Below are positions 1 through 6,806 of a DNA stretch of 64,000 nucleotides, one piece after another. How positions within the stretch are numbered: the first letter of the stretch is position 1; the number at the start of each line of letters is the position of its first letter. A program made the translations under genes and the position numbers. Source of the stretch: Marine Group I thaumarchaeote (GTDB lineage: Archaea > Thermoproteota > Nitrososphaeria > Nitrososphaerales > Nitrosopumilaceae); assembly GCA_013390785.1 (NCBI GenBank), contig JACASW010000003.1, forward strand, positions 48,071-112,070, read 5' to 3'. The notes below the pieces were generated by a model. The model did not search any database and was not told the DNA's origin. It worked only from the letters and a program-made list of their open reading frames with translations.

Positions 1-228
1 TCAAATCTTAATTTTATGATACTTGATGAACCTACTGCACATTTAGACAGTGAACGAAGAAAATCTCTTGTTAACGTTTTATCTCAACTAACAAATCTCA
101 AAGAGGATGATTCATCAATGCAATTCATTATCATAACTCATGACGCGGAAATATTTGATGATTCTTCTGTAGAGAACATATACAAATTTGAATCTGCATC
201 AGATGGAACTATAGTCAGTAGACTTTAA
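1..228 (+). CDS. C-terminal end of a Rad50/SMC-type ABC ATPase (partial, 5' cut by window)
   Basis: The reading frame is open from the first base, so the gene starts outside the window. The visible 75 residues contain a Walker B/D-loop stretch (MILDEPTAHLDSERR) and a switch-type His in IIITHDAEI, the order found at the C-terminal end of ABC ATPases of the Rad50/SMC class. In Rad50, this lobe packs on the N-terminal Walker A lobe and works with Mre11 in double-strand break processing. Rad50 is favoured over a transporter ATPase because the protein ends soon after the H-loop and has the short LDxxRR D-loop typical of Rad50. The coiled coil that would prove this lies outside the window, so other SMC-like ATPases remain possible. 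It converges on the HEAT-repeat gene with a 4-base overlap at the stops. Confidence 0.6.
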   Translation, partial: SNLNFMILDEPTAHLDSERRKSLVNVLSQLTNLKEDDSSMQFIIITHDAEIFDDSSVENIYKFESASDGTIVSRL

Positions 229-755
229 CCGCCAGTAAGTTTAGCAAATTTTTCATTCTTGCTCAATTTTTCCATAAACTCCAGATTAGACAACGCAACA
301 ACTGCAGAGTCTCTTACTGGTTCATCAGGATCATCCAATGCTTTCTCAAGAGTTTCACGTGCTTTTTTAGAACCCATTACACCTAATGCAATGGCTGCCT
401 CATGTCGTACAAACATGCTAGGATCATTTTTTGTTGCATCCTCTAATGGTACAATTCCATTACTGTAACACATCTGTCCTAGTGAAAATGCAGCCTCGTG
501 TCTGACAAGCTCGTTTGTATCGTCCTTCAGAACTTTGGCAATATACTGTACCTTGTCCTCACCTCCAATGTCAACAAGGATACAAGTAGCACGACAACGA
601 ATCACATAATCGTCATCATCTAACAGTTTTACAAAATACTGTGTGTCCTTCTTTTCATATCGCTCTTCCATTTCTGTCAGAAGATCGAGTCTTGATTGAG
701 GAACAACAGTCATTCTGTATCGTTTGGAATCAACGTATATTATCCTATTTTTCAA
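225..755 (-). CDS. HEAT-repeat (PBS-lyase type) protein
   Basis: A 176-residue protein built mostly of helical HEAT-like repeats. The units RHEAAFSLGQM, RHEAAIALGVMG and RDSAVVALSNL recur at about 30-residue spacing from residue 50 onward, each with the Asp/Pro turn seen in PBS-lyase HEAT and deoxyhypusine-hydroxylase-like repeats. HExxx pairs in that enzyme bind iron; here two RHEAA motifs occur, but the protein is too short to be that enzyme, so a scaffold role is the safer inference. The start at 755 is TTG, directly after the TAG of the upstream membrane-protein gene; an internal ATG at 713 (residue 15) is an alternative. The tight spacing suggests co-transcription with that gene. Substrate and partner are unknown. 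Confidence 0.75.
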   Translation of the reverse strand: MKNRIIYVDSKRYRMTVVPQSRLDLLTEMEERYEKKDTQYFVKLLDDDDYVIRCRATCILVDIGGEDKVQYIAKVLKDDTNELVRHEAAFSLGQMCYSNGIVPLEDATKNDPSMFVRHEAAIALGVMGSKKARETLEKALDDPDEPVRDSAVVALSNLEFMEKLSKNEKFAKLTGG

Positions 756-1181
756 CTAGTAGGCTTTTGTCACTTTAAGGACGGTTGAAATCACTGCCAA
801 GTAAAATGTCGTAGCGATTGCTTCAGAAACTAGTGATGCAGCAAATGGCTCAATTTCTACTTCTAGAAAATAGAACATCAGGGACCACCTTATTCCAAGA
901 TAGACGATCTCGCCTATCCCAAAGGATGAGGCTAGCTTGATCAGTTCCTTTTTGATGAGTTTAGGCCTCATAGCCTGGTATCTCTTCTTATTGTCCAGAT
1001 AGAACAAACACCCAAAAAATCCAAAGAATACAGCATATCCAGCCACAATTGTTATTGTCGTATTGAGGTAATTCTCCTCTCCCGAGAGCATTTGGGCTAC
1101 AAATGCTGAGATTAATGCCGATATTACGCAGCAGGTTATGAGGTTCCTATTTAGCCTCAAAAGCTGTGGATTTAGTTTCAT
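756..1181 (-). CDS. Small four-helix membrane protein, unknown function
   Basis: I do not recognise a family. The 141-residue sequence shows about four hydrophobic segments (near residues 14-32, 42-62, 88-106 and 112-136) and a basic loop after the second (DNKKRYQAMRPKLIKKE), which suggests that loop is cytoplasmic. No signal-peptide cleavage site or catalytic motif is evident. It lies upstream of, and abuts, the HEAT-repeat gene on the same strand, so the two probably form a unit. It diverges from amoC across 252 bases. I considered AmoX because amoC is next door, but the opposite orientation and lack of recognisable similarity make that unsupported. Confidence 0.65.
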   Translation of the reverse strand: MKLNPQLLRLNRNLITCCVISALISAFVAQMLSGEENYLNTTITIVAGYAVFFGFFGCLFYLDNKKRYQAMRPKLIKKELIKLASSFGIGEIVYLGIRWSLMFYFLEVEIEPFAASLVSEAIATTFYLAVISTVLKVTKAY

Positions 1182-1253
1182 CAGGGCATTTAGCGTCCCC
1201 TCAAATTAAATCTAAGCCAAGTATGGGTAAAACAGCGCCTCAGATGTTAATCT

Positions 1254-1283
1254 CATTGATTATCAATGGAGCTAATCAATGGA
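1254..1283. promoter_or_regulatory. Inverted repeat upstream of amoC (possible operator)
   Basis: CATTGAT/ATCAATG forms a near-perfect palindrome at 1254-1268, and ATCAATGG recurs at 1276-1283. It sits about 150 bases upstream of the amoC TATA box and about 75 bases upstream of the divergent membrane-protein gene. A second inverted repeat (TTACAA, 7-base spacer, TTGTAA) lies at 1340-1358. Regulation is an inference from symmetry only. The rest of 1182-1433 is very AT-rich and holds no gene I can see. Confidence 0.25.
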
Positions 1284-1403
1284 ACATGAAAAAAATATAA
1301 TAAAAAATAACAGTAAAATAACATAATTTTATAAAATACTTACAAAATTATATTGTAAAATATCAAATTATCATAAAAAACTAGGTTAATCAGCAATCGT
1401 TTC

Positions 1404-1411
1404 CTTATATG
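1404..1411 (+). promoter_or_regulatory. TATA box of amoC
   Basis: CTTATATG lies about 26 bases before the amoC ATG. With the usual archaeal TATA-to-start-site distance, the transcript would begin within a few bases of the start codon, so the mRNA would be nearly leaderless. Confidence 0.55.
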
Positions 1412-1433
1412 TTAATGAACACATACTATTAGT

Positions 1434-1997
1434 ATGGCACAAATGCCGGCACTAATTCCAAAAGAGGTGGAAATTCAGAGACTGAAAAAGATCTGGATGA
1501 TCATCATCGCAATGGGATCTACTGCAGCATCAGTAGAGGTCGACAACTTTGTTGACGGTTCTCTACATCAGACTTCTATCAGAGACAGCGCATTTACTCC
1601 AGCACATTGGTGGCTATACTCTCACTTTGTAGCATTGCCACTAGGTTGGGCATCTGTTGCAATCTATGATAGAAAAGTTCCAATTCTCAGAGGACCAAAC
1701 AATTCTATGAACACTGGATTGAAGATGACCATTCTTGGTTATTTGGCAACCATGTTCACAATTGGTATTAACGAGATGTGGCACTTTTGGTTCGTCGAAG
1801 AAATCTTTGCCGTGCCAAACCACTGGATGTTCAATATGGGTGTAGTCGTAGCCTTTATGGGCGCTTTAGCATATGTAGTTAGAGTTTACGCACGACTGGT
1901 TGAGCTAGGTGCAGAAACACCAGGTGAAAACCCATACGTTGCAGAAATGTACAAGATGGCCTTAGAAGGCAAACTGTACAGCAGATCCATCCCTTAG
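1434..1997 (+). CDS. amoC: Ammonia monooxygenase subunit C (AmoC)
   Basis: A 187-residue multi-pass membrane protein recognisable as archaeal AmoC: it begins MAQMPALIPKEVEIQR, has the conserved DNFVDGSLHQTS and TPAHWWLYSH segments with Asp and His residues of the proposed copper-binding region, the NEMWHFWFVEEIFAVPNHW stretch, and ends GKLYSRSIP. AmoC is one subunit of the membrane ammonia monooxygenase that oxidises ammonia to hydroxylamine. Length matches archaeal AmoC. The gene has its own TATA box and a terminator-like hairpin, and no amoA, amoB or amoX is adjacent (an opposite-strand membrane gene on one side, a thioredoxin-like gene on the other). In many Nitrosopumilus-type genomes, amoC sits inside an amo cluster, so this is either a dispersed locus or an extra copy. 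Confidence 0.97.
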   Translation: MAQMPALIPKEVEIQRLKKIWMIIIAMGSTAASVEVDNFVDGSLHQTSIRDSAFTPAHWWLYSHFVALPLGWASVAIYDRKVPILRGPNNSMNTGLKMTILGYLATMFTIGINEMWHFWFVEEIFAVPNHWMFNMGVVVAFMGALAYVVRVYARLVELGAETPGENPYVAEMYKMALEGKLYSRSIP

Positions 1998-2002
1998 AAA
2001 AA

Positions 2003-2047
2003 CGGAAAACAGAAAAGAAGGTTTTCCGCTTTCTTTTCTTTTTATTT
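2003..2047 (+). terminator. Hairpin plus T-rich tract after amoC
   Basis: CGGAAAAC (2003-2010) pairs with GTTTTCCG (2021-2028) around a 10-base loop, followed by a T-rich run to about 2047. It sits 6 bases after the amoC stop, where a strong terminator for a highly expressed monocistronic gene would be expected. Confidence 0.6.
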
Positions 2048-2111
2048 TGTTAAAAAAATGAAAATAAATTGTTGAAGTTATCTTTTTAGGTGTATGATTA
2101 AAAATTAATTT

Positions 2112-2753
2112 ATGTCTGTGCAGATTGGCCAAAAGGCTCCAAACCTTAAAGTTTCCAAGTGGATACAAGGAATGGATACGAATCTAGACGAACAAAATGA
2201 TAATGTAGTTGTTGTTGAAGTATTCCAAGTAAATTGTCCTGGATGTTTTATGTACGGAATACCAGAATCCATAGAAATTTACAACAAATACAAGTCAGAT
2301 GGAATTTCCGTTTTAGGTATGGCTACAGCTTTTGAAGATTTTGATAAAAATACTCTTGAAAATTTACAGCTTTTGTTAGAAACTGGTGAAACTATTGGTG
2401 AAACTAAGAAGATGTTACAACAAGATAAAATTCCTTATAAAATTCCATATCCAGTTGCGATGGATTCCTTGATAAAACAATCTGGTGAAGTTACTAAGGA
2501 AAAGATGGATTCGTTAATCAAAAACCAGATACCTAACTTTGATGAACAGTCAGAAGATTATAAAAAACAAATCTATGATAGGGTAAAGGATTACTTTAGC
2601 TCAAAAGAATTTTCTGCAGAAACATTTGAAATGTATTCTTTACAAGGAACACCGTCTAGCATACTTGTTGATCGTAAAGGTATATTGCGCGATATCTCCT
2701 TCGGGCAAAACGGATTGTTAGAATCAAAAATTCAAACGTTACTTAATGAGTAA
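2112..2753 (+). CDS. Thioredoxin-fold (AhpC/TSA or TlpA-like) redox protein
   Basis: A 213-residue protein of the thioredoxin superfamily. It starts like peroxiredoxin/TlpA proteins (IGQKAPNLKVSKW), has the redox motif in FQVNCPGCFMYGIPE (CPGC near residues 41-44) and the cis-proline strand in LQGTPSSILVDRKG near the C-terminus. An insertion of about 100 mostly polar, helical residues separates the motif from the cis-proline, longer than in classical TlpA. No signal peptide is visible, so a cytoplasmic disulfide reductase or peroxiredoxin-like role is likely; the substrate is unknown. It follows amoC after a terminator and is probably transcribed separately. Its end overlaps the convergent PEFG-CTERM gene by 22 bases. 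Confidence 0.75.
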   Translation: MSVQIGQKAPNLKVSKWIQGMDTNLDEQNDNVVVVEVFQVNCPGCFMYGIPESIEIYNKYKSDGISVLGMATAFEDFDKNTLENLQLLLETGETIGETKKMLQQDKIPYKIPYPVAMDSLIKQSGEVTKEKMDSLIKNQIPNFDEQSEDYKKQIYDRVKDYFSSKEFSAETFEMYSLQGTPSSILVDRKGILRDISFGQNGLLESKIQTLLNE

Positions 2754-4144
2754 GATATTGAATTTTTCCTTGATAATACAATAATAGAAATTACAGCCAC
2801 TGCAAGTACAATCATAGCAATTGTTCCAAACTCAGGAATTACATAGCTACCATAAACTTCTATTTTTTCGGTGTTCGCAGTATAAGGAATTGTCAAAATT
2901 TTATTCTCATATGTTGCAGAATCAATTTCTTCCCCATCAACAAGCACAAAAAAGCCTCCGTCACTAAACGGTCTTATCAAAAAATCAGATGTTGTGAATG
3001 ATAATACACCATCTTCAGTCGTTTCAAGGTTAATTATGAGGGAATCCTCTGATGTTTTGGCGATGATGTTTGTCACCTGACCTGTTGTCATTTCTGCATA
3101 TACCATATTAGATATATCAAGCTCTTCAGGTATCTCTACCGTTCCATCAGGCTCATGGAAACCCTTTACGATAACATCACCTTGATAAAATCCTGGCACA
3201 GTAAAGTAGACATGCCAGTTTCCCATTTCGTCAAGACTTTGAAGATTAGTAACCTTCTCTTTGTAAAGTGTAGTTACACCTGATCCTGATGATCCAGCGT
3301 TCCAACTTGAACCGTCTAGGTAAACTTCAAAGTTTTCATTCATTGAACTTTGTGGAAACTCAAAGCTAGCATTCAGCTCTCCAAAAAAACTGTTTAGTGA
3401 AGTCATCTTAAGTTCCGTAGTATCAGAGCTAAATTTACCGTCGTGGAACAATGCACCAGACTCATATCTGAATGTGTATTGCTCACCATTTCTGTCAGCA
3501 TTAAGTGGTAACACACTTTCATCACCAAATGAAAAGCAACTGTAACTGTTTATTTCATTAACAATTTTGGGATCAGGCACCATCTCAAATTTCAAAGTCT
3601 CACCAGGATGCATTATACCAAATTGCTGAGAACTTGCAACATCTAGTATATTTTCATTTTGATCTTTAATCAATGCATAGATTCTGAAGTTTAGGAACGT
3701 TTTATCTCCACCATTTTTTATCATTCCAGTCATACGACCATCGTCATGTAAAACCAAAGAGTCATCGTACAAGATGTAGCCACTCTCATACTTGTATTCA
3801 GTTTGTTTGTATGATATTTCTGGTGTTCCCAATATTGGATTATCAGAAGTTATCTCTGGTAATTTTAACTTAAGAGGCAACATTTGAGCTGGCATGATAT
3901 GGGAGAATTCCTGCTTATGAGTGAAAATATTACCATTATCGCTTACATTTACTGTAATAGTTGGTATTATTGGATACATCTCATTATTTTTCACGCCACC
4001 TATGACAGTAAAAATACCATCGTCATCATAAAATCCAACATACTCATGGTCTGGAATGTAAACTTCACCGCTTGCAAAAGCTGGAACTAGAATGAGAAGT
4101 GCAATTGTTGTTGAAGCAATAATTAACTTATGCATGTCTTTCAT
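2732..4144 (-). CDS. Exported surface protein with PEFG-CTERM anchor
   Basis: A protein of about 470 residues with an N-terminal signal peptide (MKDMHKLIIASTTIALLILVPAFASG) shown by a basic start, hydrophobic core and small residues at the cleavage site. The body is beta-rich, with Ig-like stretches, and the C-terminus carries VIPEFGTIAMIVLAVAV followed by RK, the PEFG-CTERM tripartite signal (PEFG motif, hydrophobic helix, basic tail) known from thaumarchaeal surface proteins and thought to be processed by an archaeosortase. It is probably anchored or displayed at the cell surface. The ATG at 4144 is preferred over the TTG one codon earlier. It overlaps the upstream CFI-box gene by 17 bases, so the two are likely one operon and may act together outside the cell. 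Ligand unknown. Confidence 0.85.
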   Translation of the reverse strand: MKDMHKLIIASTTIALLILVPAFASGEVYIPDHEYVGFYDDDGIFTVIGGVKNNEMYPIIPTITVNVSDNGNIFTHKQEFSHIMPAQMLPLKLKLPEITSDNPILGTPEISYKQTEYKYESGYILYDDSLVLHDDGRMTGMIKNGGDKTFLNFRIYALIKDQNENILDVASSQQFGIMHPGETLKFEMVPDPKIVNEINSYSCFSFGDESVLPLNADRNGEQYTFRYESGALFHDGKFSSDTTELKMTSLNSFFGELNASFEFPQSSMNENFEVYLDGSSWNAGSSGSGVTTLYKEKVTNLQSLDEMGNWHVYFTVPGFYQGDVIVKGFHEPDGTVEIPEELDISNMVYAEMTTGQVTNIIAKTSEDSLIINLETTEDGVLSFTTSDFLIRPFSDGGFFVLVDGEEIDSATYENKILTIPYTANTEKIEVYGSYVIPEFGTIAMIVLAVAVISIIVLSRKNSISYSLSNV

Positions 4145-4910
4145 CAAATTTTTCCATATTTACTCTTTTTCTAATCTTCGTTATCAGAACAGCTGGAGCA
4201 ACAAAGTACATTCCAATATTTAGTAATATTATACCAATACCATACCCAAGCATTTCAGATTCAGAATCAATATCGGCATATTGCAATAATGTCAATGAAG
4301 TTAAAAGCGGTGTAAGTGTTAGTTTAACAGCTTCCTTGAATGTTGTATTCTCTCTTTCATAGTCAGCTACTGCCGGGCTAAATGAATAGTAAAACTGGTT
4401 AAAGCCTGTCATAAATATTGAGCCAGACTTTGTTTGTAGAACTATATCGTCACGAATCTCTCGTAGTAACTGGACTTGTGGTGCAAGCTCAGAACCAAAC
4501 GCTGCAGTTGCTATGAGACATCCACCACCGTTGTACTCATCCATTGTAGTAATACCAATTGTATAATCACCTTTTCCATCAAAGACTACACTGATAATGG
4601 AAGACCTCTCTGCTTTATTTACTGGAGCAAAGATTTCTTTACCGTTAAGCAATACAGTAAGTTCACCATCAAACAGATCTCGTGGAATGATAATCTCTGC
4701 TACGTTCTCTTTCTCGTGAATTGCATTCACGTTAAACTGTAACATCTTATCTTCTGTGCTAAACGTGTGAGATGATACCTCAAAATTTGCTGTAAAGATA
4801 ACTTCAAAATTTTGTCCATTAGTGTCAATCATATATCTATTTACGAATCCAGCATCACGTAATGATGTATCAACACCAAACGCATCCAAATTTGTAGTAA
4901 TTAATAACAT
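4128..4910 (-). CDS. Exported CFI-box protein with C-terminal membrane helix
   Basis: From the ATG at 4910, the product is 260 residues. It has a beta-rich N-terminal half, the CFI-box signature GGGCLIATAAFGSELAPQVQ near residues 128-147 followed by LREIRD, and a hydrophobic segment near residues 224-244 before a basic tail. CFI-box proteins are widespread exported proteins of unknown function in archaea and bacteria. The ATG leaves only a stub of a signal peptide. Reading 11 codons further upstream to 4943 (first codon ATT, no ATG, GTG or TTG) adds a stretch starting IKLKFIIFF, which completes a typical signal peptide, so a non-AUG start is likely. The gene follows L15e by a few bases and overlaps the PEFG-CTERM gene. 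Confidence 0.8.
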   Translation of the reverse strand: MLLITTNLDAFGVDTSLRDAGFVNRYMIDTNGQNFEVIFTANFEVSSHTFSTEDKMLQFNVNAIHEKENVAEIIIPRDLFDGELTVLLNGKEIFAPVNKAERSSIISVVFDGKGDYTIGITTMDEYNGGGCLIATAAFGSELAPQVQLLREIRDDIVLQTKSGSIFMTGFNQFYYSFSPAVADYERENTTFKEAVKLTLTPLLTSLTLLQYADIDSESEMLGYGIGIILLNIGMYFVAPAVLITKIRKRVNMEKFDERHA

Positions 4911-4948
4911 GAATATGAAAAATATAATGAACTTCAGCTTAATTCACG

Positions 4949-5395
4949 TTAATGAATTCTCTTCCTTAGCTCTTTATCTTTTGTGATACTTTTGTGTGAT
5001 TTATCCGCTAATATTACCTCAAACCAGTAATACATACCATCCTTATGCAAAAAATATGAACCGAAAAGTTTCATGTTAGGGTATTTTTCGAGTACCCTTC
5101 TTTCTGCAACTTGTTTCATAGAAACAGCAGCTTTGATTCTAGTTACACCTAGATGTTTTGGTCTCCTTCCACCAGTTGGTCGTTGTTTTCTCATTCCACC
5201 TGCTCCTACACGCATACGAACAACAATGATTCCTTGTTTTGCCTTATAGCCCAATCTTCTAGCTCGTGCTATTCTACTTGGCCTTTCTATTCTAGTAAGC
5301 GCATTTTGAGTTCTCCAAAGAACTGCTTTTTCACGTAATTCGGCAGAATTTGTTTTCCACATTTTTAACCAAACTTGATCTTGCACACCTTGCAT
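4949..5395 (-). CDS. rpl15e: 50S ribosomal protein L15e
   Basis: A 148-residue basic protein with the L15e core: RIERPSRIARARRLGYKAKQ, VVRMRVGAGGMRKQRP, a GRRPKHLGV segment and KYPNMKLFGSYFLHKDGMYYWFEVIL. L15e is a large-subunit protein shared by archaea and eukaryotes. It ends at KDKELRKRIH, so the C-terminal tail of about 35-45 residues present in many archaeal L15e proteins (around 190 residues) is missing. The clean stop and intact core suggest a lineage-specific short form, not a frameshift. A CFI-box exported protein follows 5-40 bases downstream depending on its start; the functional link is unclear. It diverges from an exported protein gene. Confidence 0.93.
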   Translation of the reverse strand: MQGVQDQVWLKMWKTNSAELREKAVLWRTQNALTRIERPSRIARARRLGYKAKQGIIVVRMRVGAGGMRKQRPTGGRRPKHLGVTRIKAAVSMKQVAERRVLEKYPNMKLFGSYFLHKDGMYYWFEVILADKSHKSITKDKELRKRIH

Positions 5396-5446
5396 GAAAT
5401 GAAGCTGTAAATACCCTTAATATTCGTAATAATAACAAGATAAAAA

Positions 5447-6097
5447 ATGAAAATTGCTGGAATATTGCTATCCTCATTGATAATAATGGCAATTCTACCA
5501 AGTATTGGTCTGACTTTTGCTGAATCAGCAATCAGTATAACAACAAATCAAAGTGTTTACGAATATGGGGACCACTTGGTAATGATAATCAGCGTTTCCG
5601 AGATCACTGGAGATGACGCATTTATTTACATCAGCGACCCAACAGAAAGAAGAAGCCTGCTTTTACAACAGCCAATTTCCCAAGAATATACTGAATTTCC
5701 ATCAAAATTTCCTTTTGATGCTACTATATGGAAACCAGGTACATATGTACTAGAACTTGAATATTTAGGAGATAAATCTTCAACACAGTTTATCATTAAA
5801 GAGACAGGAAAAATTGCATTACCATTCTGGATTAAGGATCTAGCACATATGTGGATAACTGAACCACTTGTTACAGACAAAGATTTTGCAAGAGCGTTAG
5901 AATATTTGATTGATAAAGGAATTATCAGTATTCCATATACCGAACCTGGTACAGAAACTGTGTCATCTATACCTGAATGGGTAAAAAACAACGCAGAATG
6001 GTGGATTGAAGGAAAAATTTCTGATACGGAGTTTGCTTTAGCATTGCAATATCTCGTAAAAGCGGGAATTATTACAGTAAATTTGTCTAACGTGTAA
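5447..6097 (+). CDS. Exported protein with two W-W repeat modules
   Basis: A 216-residue protein. Residues 1-25 form a signal peptide (MKIAGILLSSLIIMAILPS, then LTFAES). The next part (about 25-115) is an Ig-like beta domain of the type that starts ITTNQSVYEYGDHLVM. The C-terminal part holds two copies of a module of about 40 residues, LPFWIKDLAHMWITE with FARALEYLIDKGII, and IPEWVKNNAEWWIEG with FALALQYLVKAGII. This W-x(3)-N-A-x-WW module recurs in many exported thaumarchaeal proteins in my knowledge of the group; its ligand is not known. The gene is monocistronic, diverges from L15e, and ends 1 base before the stop of the convergent exported protein. Confidence 0.8.
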   Translation: MKIAGILLSSLIIMAILPSIGLTFAESAISITTNQSVYEYGDHLVMIISVSEITGDDAFIYISDPTERRSLLLQQPISQEYTEFPSKFPFDATIWKPGTYVLELEYLGDKSSTQFIIKETGKIALPFWIKDLAHMWITEPLVTDKDFARALEYLIDKGIISIPYTEPGTETVSSIPEWVKNNAEWWIEGKISDTEFALALQYLVKAGIITVNLSNV

Positions 6098-6805
6098 TTA
6101 TACAGTCTTTTTTCCACGTACTCGTGAAATTAAAAATAGAAAAATTGCAATCACAAATGCAATTAAAAGTGTAAATGTGATGGAATAAATCCACGAGTTA
6201 AATCCTTCAGTTGGAACAGAACCTGTATTAGCAGAAACAGTTTCTGATTCACTAGATTCATCTAGCATGCAAACACCATCTTCAAGATGTGTACCTGGAC
6301 CGCATTTCTCAGCAAGTTCTTCTTCAGAAATTTCTATGGATTCTGTAACTTCTTCTGTAACTTCTTCTGTAACCCCCTCTTCAGATTCTGAATGAATGAA
6401 AGTAAAAATTGTAGATGCGTTTCTGTCTGAACCTTGACTCACAGATACAGTGTAATCACCATCAATCTTCCATAGAGGACCTTGAGCAAGAATTGATGTA
6501 GAGTAAAAGCCATCATCAAGGGAAACCTGTGAAATACTGACAATGTTATTGTTTGGAGCAATCAATCTTATTGTCACATCAAAATTTGTGTACGGATCAG
6601 ACTCTCTAAAATCAGATACAGAACCTGAAACAGTTATCACTTCGCCCTCCACATATGATGAAGAGTCAGTTTCAATAGTTAACACAGGTCCATCATGCAA
6701 ATCAACACCACCCCCTAGATGGCCAGAAACATGAACTGCATAAGCAACCCCATAGCTTTGTGATAATATTATAGCCGATAGTGCAAGAAGTAAAATTGAT
6801 TTCAT
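6098..6805 (-). CDS. Exported Ig-like protein with C-terminal membrane anchor
   Basis: From the ATG at 6805, the product is 235 residues: signal peptide (MKSILLLALSAIILSQSYGVAYA), an Ig-like domain (VLTIETDSSSYVEGEVITVSG and onward), an acidic Thr/Glu-rich linker with TEEV repeats, a small Cys-containing segment (CGPGTHLEDGVCML), and a transmembrane helix near the end (WIYSITFTLLIAFVIAIFL) followed by RVRGKK. The topology is a surface-exposed domain on a stalk. An ATG four codons upstream (6817) would overlap the end of serA; 6805 avoids the overlap and gives a better signal peptide. It lies 1 base downstream of serA on the same strand, so co-transcription is possible though the functions look unrelated. 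Confidence 0.78.
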   Translation of the reverse strand: MKSILLLALSAIILSQSYGVAYAVHVSGHLGGGVDLHDGPVLTIETDSSSYVEGEVITVSGSVSDFRESDPYTNFDVTIRLIAPNNNIVSISQVSLDDGFYSTSILAQGPLWKIDGDYTVSVSQGSDRNASTIFTFIHSESEEGVTEEVTEEVTESIEISEEELAEKCGPGTHLEDGVCMLDESSESETVSANTGSVPTEGFNSWIYSITFTLLIAFVIAIFLFLISRVRGKKTV

Positions 6806-6806
6806 T

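Noticed and set aside
756..1181. AmoX candidate next to amoC
   Set aside because: Opposite strand, paired with a HEAT-repeat gene, and no recognisable similarity to AmoX.
1280..1400. AT-rich tract as a replication origin
   Set aside because: No Cdc6/Orc1 gene or origin-recognition-box-like repeats nearby; the tract lies in the amoC promoter region.
5626..6117. 163-codon frame on the minus strand
   Set aside because: It is antisense to the exported W-W-repeat protein, which has a clear signal peptide and domain structure.
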